DNA of 64,000 nucleotides from Fen-1254 sp963769605 (GTDB taxonomy: Bacteria > Bacteroidota > Ignavibacteria > UBA10030), in the NCBI GenBank assembly GCA_963769605.1, contig CAVYML010000009.1, positions 1,612,001 through 1,676,000 of the forward strand, read 5' to 3'. Shown in pieces: positions 46,247-54,216 of the stretch. Made by a program: the position numbers and the translations under genes. The first letter of the stretch is position 1. Each line of letters opens with the position of its first letter. The notes under the pieces are model-generated. The model saw only the letters and a program-made list of their open reading frames with translations. It ran no database searches and had not been told where the DNA came from.

Positions 46247-46266
46247 CACGTTTTAAGGAGACGCAA

Positions 46267-46893
46267 GTGTCATATTCTACGATATATAATCAATTAGTAC
46301 CCATCGTGGTAGAGCAGACAGGCCGCGGCGAACGGTCGTTCGATATTTTTTCACGCCTGTTGAAAGAACGTATCGTGTTCCTCGGCACGGCAATAGACGA
46401 TACGATTGCGAGCTTAGTTATTGCGCAGCTTCTTTTCCTCGAATCCGAAGACCCGGACAAAGATATTCACCTGTATGTCAACAGCCCCGGCGGCAGTGTG
46501 AGCGCAGGCCTTGCGATTTACGACACGATGCAGTATATTCGGCCTGATGTTTCCACCATCTGTATCGGAATGGCGGCAAGTATGGCGGCTGTTCTTTTAG
46601 CAGGCGGTGCAAAAGGGAAAAGAGCCGCACTTCCCAATACTCGGATTATGATCCATCAGCCGTGGGGCGGAGTGCAGGGAACCGCGTCGGATATTAGCAT
46701 CCAGGCGGAAGAAATTTTGAAAACGAAAATGAAGATCAATGAAATTCTGGCGTTGCATACCGGCCGGACGCTCGATCAGATCGGAAAAGATACGGATCGG
46801 GATTATTATCTTGCCGCATCGGAAGCGAAAGAATACGGATTGATCGACAACATTTTTGTCAAGCGCACGAGCGAGTCGAAGAAAAAAGATTAG
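46267..46893 (+). CDS. clpP: ATP-dependent Clp protease proteolytic subunit
   Basis: 208 residues, GTG start with AAGGAG six bases upstream. The catalytic triad is Ser105 (GMAASMAAV), His130 (MIHQPWGG) and Asp179 (DTDRDYY), spaced as in E. coli ClpP. It forms two stacked heptameric rings that degrade proteins fed by ClpX. It begins 20 bases after tig. Confidence 0.96.
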   Translation: MSYSTIYNQLVPIVVEQTGRGERSFDIFSRLLKERIVFLGTAIDDTIASLVIAQLLFLESEDPDKDIHLYVNSPGGSVSAGLAIYDTMQYIRPDVSTICIGMAASMAAVLLAGGAKGKRAALPNTRIMIHQPWGGVQGTASDISIQAEEILKTKMKINEILALHTGRTLDQIGKDTDRDYYLAASEAKEYGLIDNIFVKRTSESKKKD

Positions 46894-46932
46894 CATCGAT
46901 TGTTTTAAGAAACAGATTAACATGGAGAGCGT

Positions 46933-48192
46933 ATGAGTCAGAAAACGCGTCAGAACGATAAAATTGCATGTTCGTTTTGCGGACGCACACCGGAAGAAGT
47001 GAACAGCATTATCGCAGGACCCGATGTGTATATATGCGATTTGTGCGTTGCGAGTTCCGTGGACATTATCAAGAACAACATGGCGGCGATCAACGCACGC
47101 AAGATCGGATTCCGCCGGTCTCTGGCACCGCTCGATATCAAAAATGCGCTCGATGAATTCGTGATTGGTCAGGATTTTGCCAAACGAACGCTTTCCGTTG
47201 CGGTGTATAATCATTACAAGCGCATCGACACCAACGATGCTATGCCGAATCTCGACGATGTCGAAATTGAAAAAAGCAATATTATGCTTATCGGTCCCAC
47301 CGGGACGGGCAAGACGCTGCTGGCTCAAACGCTTGCGCGCATTCTCGATGTTCCTTTTGCCATCGCCGATGCAACAACGCTGACGGAAGCGGGATATGTC
47401 GGCGACGATGTAGAAACCATTCTGGTGTACCTGCTGCAGAACGCGGATTACAATATCGAAAAAGCGGAACGCGGAATCGTTTATATCGATGAGATCGATA
47501 AGATTGCACGTAAAAGCGACAGTGCGTCCATTACGCGCGATGTGTCGGGCGAAGGCGTTCAGCAGGCGCTCCTGAAAATTCTGGAAGGAACAATCGCCGG
47601 AGTTCCGCCCAAAGGCGGAAGGAAGCATCCGGAGCAAAGCCTGATTAACGTCAACACAAAAAATATTCTTTTTATTTGCGGCGGAGCATTCGAGGGATTG
47701 GAAAAAATCATCGAACGCAGAGTCAGTCAGAACCCGGTCGGATTCGGCGCCGACGTGCACGGCAAGAAGAGCAAATCGAGGGAGCGGCTTCTGGCGCAGG
47801 TAGAGCCGGACGATTTGTTGAAGTACGGATTGATACCGGAATTCGTCGGCCGGCTGCCCGTAACAGCAACGCTCGATCCGCTGGACGAAGCGGCGTTGCT
47901 CGATATTTTATCTCGTCCGCGCAATGCATTGGTTAAGCAGTACCAGAAACTTTTTGCACTGGAAGGCGTGGAACTGGAATTTGAAGAGAACGCATTGAAA
48001 ATGGTCGTAGACAGAGCAATGGAACGTGGGACAGGCGCCCGCGCGCTGCGTTCGATCATCGAATCGGTGATGCTGGATATTATGTACAATCTTCCTTCGC
48101 GTCATAACGTTTCCAAGTGCATTATCACGCGCGATACGATCCTTAAATCCAAAGAACCGATTTATCTGTACGAAGAAAGAAAATCCGCATAA
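46933..48192 (+). CDS. clpX: ATP-dependent protease ATPase subunit ClpX
   Basis: 419 residues. An N-terminal zinc-binding domain has Cys13, Cys16, Cys35 and Cys38. The AAA+ part shows Walker A GPTGTGKT near residue 120, Walker B IVYIDEIDK near 185, and the pore GYVGDD near 155. The ClpP-contacting loop reads NPVGFGAD, a VGF variant of the usual IGF/LGF. It unfolds tagged proteins for ClpP. GGAG lies upstream of the ATG. Confidence 0.96.
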   Translation: MSQKTRQNDKIACSFCGRTPEEVNSIIAGPDVYICDLCVASSVDIIKNNMAAINARKIGFRRSLAPLDIKNALDEFVIGQDFAKRTLSVAVYNHYKRIDTNDAMPNLDDVEIEKSNIMLIGPTGTGKTLLAQTLARILDVPFAIADATTLTEAGYVGDDVETILVYLLQNADYNIEKAERGIVYIDEIDKIARKSDSASITRDVSGEGVQQALLKILEGTIAGVPPKGGRKHPEQSLINVNTKNILFICGGAFEGLEKIIERRVSQNPVGFGADVHGKKSKSRERLLAQVEPDDLLKYGLIPEFVGRLPVTATLDPLDEAALLDILSRPRNALVKQYQKLFALEGVELEFEENALKMVVDRAMERGTGARALRSIIESVMLDIMYNLPSRHNVSKCIITRDTILKSKEPIYLYEERKSA

Positions 48193-48218
48193 GAAGTTTT
48201 GTATCGATTGTTCTTGCA

Positions 48219-48252
48219 ATGTCCCGGAATCGAAACTTCGGGACATTTTTAT
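48219..48252 (+). terminator. Terminator after clpX
   Basis: atgtcccggaa (48220-48230) pairs with ttcgggacat (about 48237-48246), with the loop tcgaaac and a TTTTTA tail. It ends the tig-clpP-clpX transcript. Confidence 0.88.
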
Positions 48253-48532
48253 TTCTGTCGCTGGACGGCAGGACGTGTGCATGAGTCAGAAAGCAGCCCT
48301 GCTATTGATAGGATGAAAAATTCCAGTTGGATTTAAAATTTGTTCGCTGCGCTTTCCAACCGCGTTTTAATTGCACTATTTGAGTCAAGCTGCTATCAAG
48401 AGCAATAAGATCGCTCAAACTTAATTCGACGACCTGATCCATTTGAAAAGAGACCTTACGAAGGTGGGGTACCTTCGCAAAGTCGATGATACATTTTTAT
48501 GCTCCGCGACCCTTCGCAAGGTGGTATAAGCG
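48253..48532 (-). other. Spacer with GACC(C)TT..AAGGTGG words after the deacetylase gene
   Basis: gaccttacgaaggtgg (48451-48466) and gacccttcgcaaggtgg (48509-48525) are near-copies. cgaaggt..accttcg near 48459-48478 forms a 7-bp hairpin that, on the minus strand, is followed by TAAGGTCTCTTTT and may terminate the deacetylase gene. No gene is visible. Confidence 0.4.
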
Positions 48533-49510
48533 CTATTCGCTTTCAATTCCGGTATAATCAAGTATTTCCTGAGGAACACGCGGTTCATCTGCGTAAAAAG
48601 ATTTAGGCTTCTGCTGTGTCATTGCCCAATGGTCCAGCCAGGAAATGCCCCAGCTGCCGGTATATTTATCCTGTGTTTGATATGCCGGATCATGCAGCGC
48701 TGAATCAAGAGAAGTAAATGAATATCCTTCCGCCCGGATCATCCGGCAGAGGTCGCGGAAATAATATGAGTTGATGCGGTTCGAATGAATCAACAGAACA
48801 TGCTGAATATTTCTTCCGAAGAGTTTTTGAGAAAATCCTTCCCAGTATTTCAGTTTCCTGTGCATGTATTCAATATAGGAAGTTCCCCATCGATGCATGA
48901 CAGCGGTATCATTGCGCTTATATGCTTTATCAAACGCCGCAGAAAATATCCACTCTCCATTATCGATGGTTACGGGCGCAACAGTGTAGCCGTGCTGTTT
49001 CAGAAAATCCTCGATCGAATCGCGGGCTGTTATTCGTCTTCCCACGTGAAGAAAAGGATGGCGAAACCACCGTGGCGTTTTTCCCTGTGCTGTTAGGAGT
49101 TCTTTGATCGTTCGCTCCCCCTTAATGATGTCCGTTTCAAACACAGAAACCGGAACTGTATTTGCGCTGATATGAGAATATGTATGATTTCCCAACTCAA
49201 CTCCTGCATCGAGCCATTTCTTTAGAATCCGGACGCGTTCTGCGTCTCGTATGCCGTCGACTTCCAGTTTGATTTCGTTCACAAAAGCGACAACAGGAAT
49301 ATGCTCTTGTTTTATTTCTGTAATCAAACGGCTTACAATGGAATCCATCTCCGTATTGGAGACATAAGCAGCAATATTGAGCGGGAGATCGTCAAATGTC
49401 ACCGCAATCCGATTTGTATCTGCATTTGATAAGAGTTGTTGTCCCTGGCTGTATAGATGTCCGGGAATTCCGATAAGAATTATAATCCATAACCAGCAGC
49501 ACTGTTTCAC
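48533..49510 (-). CDS. Exported NodB-type polysaccharide deacetylase
   Basis: 325 residues from a GTG with AAGGAAA six bases upstream. The signal peptide is about 1-21 (WLWIIILIGIPGHLYSQ). The NodB metal-binding motifs are complete: TFDD near residue 38, HTYSH near 113, and RHPFLH near 149, with a later LLIHS block near 230. Carbohydrate esterase 4 enzymes remove N- or O-acetyl groups from glycans; the substrate here is unknown. It probably acts in the periplasm. Confidence 0.9.
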   Translation of the reverse strand: MKQCCWLWIIILIGIPGHLYSQGQQLLSNADTNRIAVTFDDLPLNIAAYVSNTEMDSIVSRLITEIKQEHIPVVAFVNEIKLEVDGIRDAERVRILKKWLDAGVELGNHTYSHISANTVPVSVFETDIIKGERTIKELLTAQGKTPRWFRHPFLHVGRRITARDSIEDFLKQHGYTVAPVTIDNGEWIFSAAFDKAYKRNDTAVMHRWGTSYIEYMHRKLKYWEGFSQKLFGRNIQHVLLIHSNRINSYYFRDLCRMIRAEGYSFTSLDSALHDPAYQTQDKYTGSWGISWLDHWAMTQQKPKSFYADEPRVPQEILDYTGIESE

Positions 49511-49596
49511 GTTGTTTTCCTTCTTTCATTTTTTGCCACGTACATAATATGTTAAAAAACCGTATCAACCAAGGCAAAACAAGAAATACTTGAAGC

Positions 49597-49628
49597 ACAA
49601 AAAGCCGCACAAGTGAGTGTGCGGCTTC
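49597..49628 (-). terminator. Terminator after the ECF sigma operon
   Basis: agccgcac (49603-49610) and gtgcggct (49619-49626) form a perfect 8-bp stem with loop aagtgagt; on the minus strand the stem is followed by TTTTTG. It lies 86 bases after the TonB_C gene stop. Confidence 0.88.
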
Positions 49629-49713
49629 CTGTTATACAAAGGACGCATATCATAGAGTCGGTTGAATGGACATATTGAAGATCCGGCACAGTCGCTCTTT
49701 ATTCAAAAAACCT

Positions 49714-50514
49714 TTAAAAGCTTACATGCCAGCGGACGATCTTCCATGTGTTCTCTGTACTCTTTGAGAGAACAATAGTATGAATCCGTTTACTTTTCCC
49801 TTTTGGAAGTTCAGATGTCCATTCGACGACCGCCATATCGTTTCCATCATTGATGTTGATATTGCAGTTTACATTCTGTTTATCCCTTTTCTCAACAAGA
49901 TGAACATCCTTCTGTTCACCATTCAATACACTGAGAAGGTTCACTGTCCTTGTATTATAAATAAGTAAAGCGGATTTCCCGATATGCGACCTGGATTTTT
50001 CTATATCCGTTCCCTGGAAAATGTTCTCAATAATCGTCTGAATTGAATCTGAGTTTTTTTCCAAATCCGCATGGCCGCTCTCTTTTAATTTGAAATGGAA
50101 AGGAATTGTTACCCAGACGGCTACCGGTTTACCCTGCATTTGTGCAGGGGAAAATTTACATTGCTTAGCCGCTGTGTAAACTGCTTCTTCGAATGCTTTT
50201 CCCTGTACCTTTTGTTCTCCGGGCTTATCGGTTTTTTCGGCTGTTCGTGTGGAAAAAACTTCTATTCTTTCACTTCGTGTTTCCGTAACGTTGCCGTTAA
50301 CATCGATCAATGCCTGTATGTACACATTTGCTTCCCAGCCGCCGCTCAGCATGCTTGGCGGGTACTGGGGATTTACCGAATTGACTATAACTGGTTCTTT
50401 ATCATGCGGAATATTCTCGTCAGGAGGAGGGAAGTTGTTGCTCTGTCCCGTTACGGTGCAGAACACACCGGTCATAAGAGTCAAAAATGCAACGATATAA
50501 GTTTTCTTTTTCAT
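49714..50514 (-). CDS. TonB_C domain fused to an NTF2-like domain
   Basis: 266 residues from the ATG at 50514, behind AAAGGAAA and overlapping the anti-sigma stop by four bases. A signal peptide (about 1-24, ending TVTGQ) is followed by a TonB C-terminal fold (about 47-145: NPQYPPSMLSGGWEANVYIQALIDVNGNV..AFEEAVYTAAKQCKFSPAQMQGKPVAVWVTIPFHF). The remaining residues (about 160-266) look like an NTF2/SnoaL-type cone, ending in TENTWKIVRWHVSF. There is no membrane anchor or Pro-rich linker, so it is not a classical TonB energy transducer. The open frame upstream of 50514 overlaps the anti-sigma gene and is not used. Confidence 0.7.
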   Translation of the reverse strand: MKKKTYIVAFLTLMTGVFCTVTGQSNNFPPPDENIPHDKEPVIVNSVNPQYPPSMLSGGWEANVYIQALIDVNGNVTETRSERIEVFSTRTAEKTDKPGEQKVQGKAFEEAVYTAAKQCKFSPAQMQGKPVAVWVTIPFHFKLKESGHADLEKNSDSIQTIIENIFQGTDIEKSRSHIGKSALLIYNTRTVNLLSVLNGEQKDVHLVEKRDKQNVNCNININDGNDMAVVEWTSELPKGKSKRIHTIVLSKSTENTWKIVRWHVSF

Positions 50515-50966
50515 TGGTTGTTTCCTTTCGATGGTGATTGACCGACGACCACGTAACCGGTTACATCTACATCCGGAAGCGGAGTAAGGCATACGATGGT
50601 TTGCTGCGGTTGTGAATAAGAATATCGATACCAGAATGATGAGATACATGCCGTTAGAATAATGGACGCCAATACAGCCAGGCATGCGGTGCGGAAAGAA
50701 TACATCCGTTCCGGCCGCAGCCATAGAATGTATCTTCTTGGATTTTTTGCCGATGAAGGCAGAGAGAGAATACGCCGATCCAGCGAAGCCGGTACTTGCT
50801 GCGGCTGCGCAGAAGAAAGTTCATGGTTCAGCTTGAGAAGATTCTTTAAAAAAGCGCGGCATTCTTCACAGCTATGGAGATGTCCGAATAATTCCGCTTC
50901 AATACAGATTGAAAGTTCTCCGTCTATCCATTGACTGAGAGATTCTTGCGTATGGATGCAATTCAT
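50511..50966 (-). CDS. Anti-sigma factor with zinc-finger motif
   Basis: 151 residues. The N-terminal zf-HC2 motif H29-x3-C33-x2-C36 (HLHSCEEC) is the anti-sigma ZAS signature. A membrane helix spans about 93-112 (TACLAVLASIILTACISSF), leaving a short periplasmic tail. It would bind the ECF sigma factor encoded just before it (7-base gap) until a signal releases it. Its stop overlaps the TonB_C gene start (ATGA). Confidence 0.85.
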   Translation of the reverse strand: MNCIHTQESLSQWIDGELSICIEAELFGHLHSCEECRAFLKNLLKLNHELSSAQPQQVPASLDRRILSLPSSAKNPRRYILWLRPERMYSFRTACLAVLASIILTACISSFWYRYSYSQPQQTIVCLTPLPDVDVTGYVVVGQSPSKGNNQ

Positions 50967-50973
50967 AATTCAC

Positions 50974-51504
50974 CTATGTGTAGTACAATTTCAATTTTTC
51001 CATTAATGCTTTGCGCGCCTTAAACAGCCGCGACTTCACAGAGCTTTCCGTGTCGCCTGTCATTGATGCAATCTCAGTATAAGAGAGTTGTTCAAATTGC
51101 CGCAGAACCAACACTTCACGGTATTCCGTTTTCAATTGACACAGCAATGATTGAATAATCTCCGTTGTTTCCGCTCTCACCGTCATGTCATGCGGCGTTT
51201 GATCGGTCCACACATCGTCGTCAGTACGGGCTCCGTTCCGTTTTTGCCTGCGAAAAAAAGACAATGCCTCGTTCCGTGCAATGCTCAACAGCCATGCATG
51301 GAGAACATTCGGATTCTGTAAAGTTCCAGCATGCGTGAACATCTTTAGGAAAGTCTCGTGTGTTGCATCTTCTGCTGCAGCGTGATCGGTCAGCATCTTC
51401 AGGCAATAGCGATAGATGCCGGTTTTATGACGTTCGTACAGCTCGGCAAATGCCTGCTGATTGTTCATGCGCATCTGTTCGAGTAATTCCGCGTCGCTTG
51501 CCAC
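50974..51504 (-). CDS. ECF-type RNA polymerase sigma factor
   Basis: 176 residues. Region 2 (about 15-85: AFAELYERHKTGIYRYCLKML, DATHETFLKMF, LHAWLLSIARNEALSFFRRQ) and region 4 (about 115-172: LKTEYREVLVLRQFEQLSYTEIASMTGDTESSVKSRLFKARKAL) are intact, with no region 3, as in sigma-E group members. It directs RNA polymerase to promoters of an extracytoplasmic response, likely including its own. It heads the sigma / anti-sigma / TonB_C operon. Confidence 0.92.
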   Translation of the reverse strand: MASDAELLEQMRMNNQQAFAELYERHKTGIYRYCLKMLTDHAAAEDATHETFLKMFTHAGTLQNPNVLHAWLLSIARNEALSFFRRQKRNGARTDDDVWTDQTPHDMTVRAETTEIIQSLLCQLKTEYREVLVLRQFEQLSYTEIASMTGDTESSVKSRLFKARKALMEKLKLYYT

Positions 51505-51818
51505 TAATATGATTTCCTATGATTGATTCCTTTGTATACAAGAAAGATGCAGAAAGAAGAAGAAAGTTGCTCGGAAAAATTGCGGTGGGAACATTCCCGG
51601 GTGTCGGAAACGCTGAAATAATGTATATTCGAACATTCATGGCCACGGGAGAGAAAAATATATACCGGCATATTACATTCCCATTTTCCGGACTCTTTCT
51701 ATTGTGTCAGCAGGCGAATCCGGTTGGCTGCTTTATTTTTCCCTGCATGCCTCGTTGATTCTTCCCGCGCGAAAGTTTAGATTGAACCAACAACCAATGC
51801 ATTTCTATAGGTGAAAGT
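51505..51818. other. 314-base divergent spacer between the ECF sigma and SDR genes
   Basis: gggaacattccc near 51589-51600 is a short palindrome that could be an operator or part of an ECF promoter; GGAAC followed by a GTC element would fit but is not conclusive. The 79-codon frame at 51519-51758 has no family signature. Confidence 0.35.
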
Positions 51819-52631
51819 ATGATTAAAACTTCATTCAGCGAACAGGTTATCGTTCTTACCGGCGCTTCCAGCGGAATCGGAAGAGAACTTGCACTGCAAC
51901 TCGCCCGGCAAGGAGCTTTTCTGGCATTAGCATCTCGCAATAGCGAAAAGCTTTCACAACTGGCAAAGGAATGCGAACAGCTGAACGGAAAAGCTTTGGC
52001 AATTCCTACGGACGTCAGCCGCCCGCAGGATTGCGCGGCGCTTATCCAAAAAACGGTCAACGCGTATAAGCGTTTGGATATACTCATCAACAATGCCGGC
52101 CTGACGATGTACGGCAACTTCGAAGATATAAAAGATATTGAAATGTTCGAAACCCTGATAAAAGTGAATTACCTCGGAAGTGTTTATTGCACACATTACG
52201 CTCTTCCTTATCTTAAACAATCTCGCGGAAGAATTGTCGGTATCTCCAGCCTTACCGGGAAAAACGGCGTACCGACCAGAACTGGATATGCTGCAAGCAA
52301 ACATGCTATGGCCGGATTCTTCGATTCCTTAAGAATTGAATTAGCCGGTTCGGGTGTAACGGTCACTATGATCTATCCCGGATTTGTTGCGACTGAAATG
52401 CGGGAGCGCGCATTAGGTGTGGACGGAAAGCCAATAGGAAAAAGTCATCTGGACGAAGGTAACGTTATGCCGGTGGAACGGTGCGCCGGAATGATTCTTA
52501 CTGCTGTAGAAAAGCGGAAGCGCGAACTGATCATGGGTTTCAGAGGTAAGATAGGGCAGTGGCTAAAACTTATCGCCCCGGGGTTGACGGATAGAATAGC
52601 ACGGAAATCGATTATGACCGGCCGTGCATAA
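51819..52631 (+). CDS. Short-chain dehydrogenase/reductase
   Basis: 270 residues. The cofactor motif TGASSGIGRELALQLA lies near residue 15, NNAG near 91, and the catalytic Ser-Tyr-Lys set is visible as ISSLTGKNGVPTRTGYAASK (about 143-162). It reduces or oxidises an unknown alcohol/ketone with NAD(P)H. The C-terminal part, including GKIGQWLKLIAPGLTDRIARK, resembles DltE/YdfG-like or lipid-associated SDRs. It stands alone and converges with the second ECF operon. Confidence 0.88.
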   Translation: MIKTSFSEQVIVLTGASSGIGRELALQLARQGAFLALASRNSEKLSQLAKECEQLNGKALAIPTDVSRPQDCAALIQKTVNAYKRLDILINNAGLTMYGNFEDIKDIEMFETLIKVNYLGSVYCTHYALPYLKQSRGRIVGISSLTGKNGVPTRTGYAASKHAMAGFFDSLRIELAGSGVTVTMIYPGFVATEMRERALGVDGKPIGKSHLDEGNVMPVERCAGMILTAVEKRKRELIMGFRGKIGQWLKLIAPGLTDRIARKSIMTGRA

Positions 52632-52662
52632 AGCTTGAAATTAACGGATATTCGTTTCCCTT

Positions 52663-53061
52663 TTACTTCACCCTTTCCCGGGATTTGAATTTTGATTCGA
52701 GGAGCGTCAGCAGCGCCATGATGCCGCCGAAGGACAACATGACATACATGATAAATTCATTCTTAACAAGAGAATTTCTCAATTCCCCGATTTGAAAAAG
52801 TATCTCACGAGGCATATTGCTTGACTGGAGAGCGATATTAAAAACATTCAAACCTAAAAGCCATAGAACAAGGAAGATAAGAGTATCGACCGCAGCGAAG
52901 GCAAGAAAGCATAAGAAAATATTTTCAAGAATGCGCCGCCTGCGGCTTTCATGCAGGATTTTTTTCATTGTCGTTCCGTTGAAATCCGGATCGGTTACTT
53001 CCAGATAGCTGCTCTTCAGGATTTCTTTCGTGAGCATTTCGATATTTGAATTCTTCGTCAT
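52663..53061 (-). CDS. Small two-helix membrane protein; possible anti-sigma partner
   Basis: 132 residues with two membrane helices (about 47-72 and 102-122) and a Lys/Arg-rich cytoplasmic start. It has no zinc-finger motif and I recognise no family. Its ATG overlaps the ECF sigma stop by four bases, and that position, right after the sigma gene, is where anti-sigma factors often lie, so a regulatory role is inferred from place only. Confidence 0.55.
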   Translation of the reverse strand: MTKNSNIEMLTKEILKSSYLEVTDPDFNGTTMKKILHESRRRRILENIFLCFLAFAAVDTLIFLVLWLLGLNVFNIALQSSNMPREILFQIGELRNSLVKNEFIMYVMLSFGGIMALLTLLESKFKSRERVK

Positions 53062-53621
53062 AACAAAGATTGAACTTCCAGCTTTAAATTTTTATTTAAG
53101 ATCGTATACATTTTATTCCTTGCCCTGTGTAATTTCATTTTAACATTTTCCTGAATAATGCCCGTTATTTCCGTTATTTCGTCTATAGAGTTTTCGTTCA
53201 AATAATAAAGCGTCAGAAGCATCCGGTCTTCAATGCATAATTCCTCAAGTGCAAGATGGATGAATTTTTTCCGATCCGACTCATCCAGACTGCGATATGC
53301 CGATTCTACGTTTTCAACAATGGAGTCGGCAGTATCGTCCGCATCTATACTGCTCGATTCCAACTTTTTATTCCTTGTCCTCGAGAGCGAGCTGTTGACC
53401 ACAATCCTGTATAACCATGTAGAAAATTTAGAATCTTTCCTGAATTTATCAAGCGACCTGAATGCTTTTAGAAATGAATCCTGGACGATTTCTTCAGCGT
53501 CTTCTCTATTACCTGCAATTCGGTATGCTATAGAGAAAGCCATGCCTTTATATTTCTCAATAAAATATGAATATTTGGATACGTTTCCTTCAAGAACTAA
53601 TCTCAAATATAAATCGTCCAT
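53058..53621 (-). CDS. Second ECF-type sigma factor
   Basis: 187 residues from the ATG at 53621 (MDDLYLRLVLEGNVSKY); the upstream part of the open frame overlaps the DUF6249-like gene. Region 2 (FSIAYRIAGNREDAEEIVQDSFLKAFRSLDKFRKDSKFSTWLYRIVVNSSLSRTRNK) and region 4 (ALEELCIEDRMLLTLYYLNENSIDEITEITGIIQENVKMKLHRARNKMY) are clear. It starts two bases after the DUF6249-like stop, so translation is probably coupled. Confidence 0.9.
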   Translation of the reverse strand: MDDLYLRLVLEGNVSKYSYFIEKYKGMAFSIAYRIAGNREDAEEIVQDSFLKAFRSLDKFRKDSKFSTWLYRIVVNSSLSRTRNKKLESSSIDADDTADSIVENVESAYRSLDESDRKKFIHLALEELCIEDRMLLTLYYLNENSIDEITEITGIIQENVKMKLHRARNKMYTILNKNLKLEVQSLL

Positions 53622-53623
53622 TG

Positions 53624-53995
53624 CTATCCGGCCGATTTCGTTTCTGTTTTCTTTCTGTACACATAATAGCCGATTAATCCGAAACCGCCGAAGAGAAGCG
53701 CCATAATCGGCATAATTACTTCCTCTCGCATTGGAGTATAGACGGAGAGAATGTATCCCAATAACAATCCCAATCCTATTCCGCCCATAAGCATTCCCCA
53801 CATAAGAACCTGATTGAAGGTCGTTTCTTCCTTTAAATAAATTGAAGCATCCACGCCTTTTTCAATCAAAGCCATTCTCTCCTTGTTTTTAGCTTTCCGG
53901 CTAAAGTAATAAATCAGCACGATGAGAGTGGGCATTCCACCAAAAATAAGAAGAACGGCTACCATTCCTGTTAAAATTCCGAGTACGTTTTCCAT
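53624..53995 (-). CDS. DUF6249-like membrane protein
   Basis: 123 residues. A membrane helix at about 6-30 is followed by KAKNKERMALIEKGVDASIYLKEE, then two more helices (about 63-84 and 92-112). This pattern, including the ERMALIEKG segment, matches the DUF6249 proteins that often stand before ECF sigma genes in Bacteroidota. Function unknown. It heads a three-gene operon with the sigma factor and the two-helix protein. Confidence 0.65.
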   Translation of the reverse strand: MENVLGILTGMVAVLLIFGGMPTLIVLIYYFSRKAKNKERMALIEKGVDASIYLKEETTFNQVLMWGMLMGGIGLGLLLGYILSVYTPMREEVIMPIMALLFGGFGLIGYYVYRKKTETKSAG

Positions 53996-54122
53996 TTTAC
54001 TCTCCAGTCATAGGTTGTTTAATAGTCCATTTACAAGGTATGACTATATGAAATGGAGTTCGGTAACAGGATTGGAGGAATATTTATACCTGCATAGTGT
54101 ATCATTGATCAATCAAAATCTT

Positions 54123-54165
54123 CCTGTAAAAGACCTGTCCGACCGCAGTCGGACTCTACAAGGGA
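54123..54165 (+). repeat. Structured stem-loop element, copy 2
   Basis: gtccgac-cgca-gtcggac (54137-54154) is a perfect 7-bp hairpin, flanked by cctgtaaaaga and tctacaaggg. The flanks match the element at 26438-26494 in order and spacing, including agtcggactctac. It lies between the divergent start of the DUF6249-like gene and the end of hoxH. Confidence 0.6.
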
Positions 54166-54216
54166 CTTAAAAATGGAACAAAAAAGCTTTGATTACAAAA
54201 TACACCCGGTTACTTT

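Noticed and set aside
51519..51758. 79-codon frame in the ECF/SDR spacer
   Set aside because: No ribosome site or signature; overlaps the expected promoter region.
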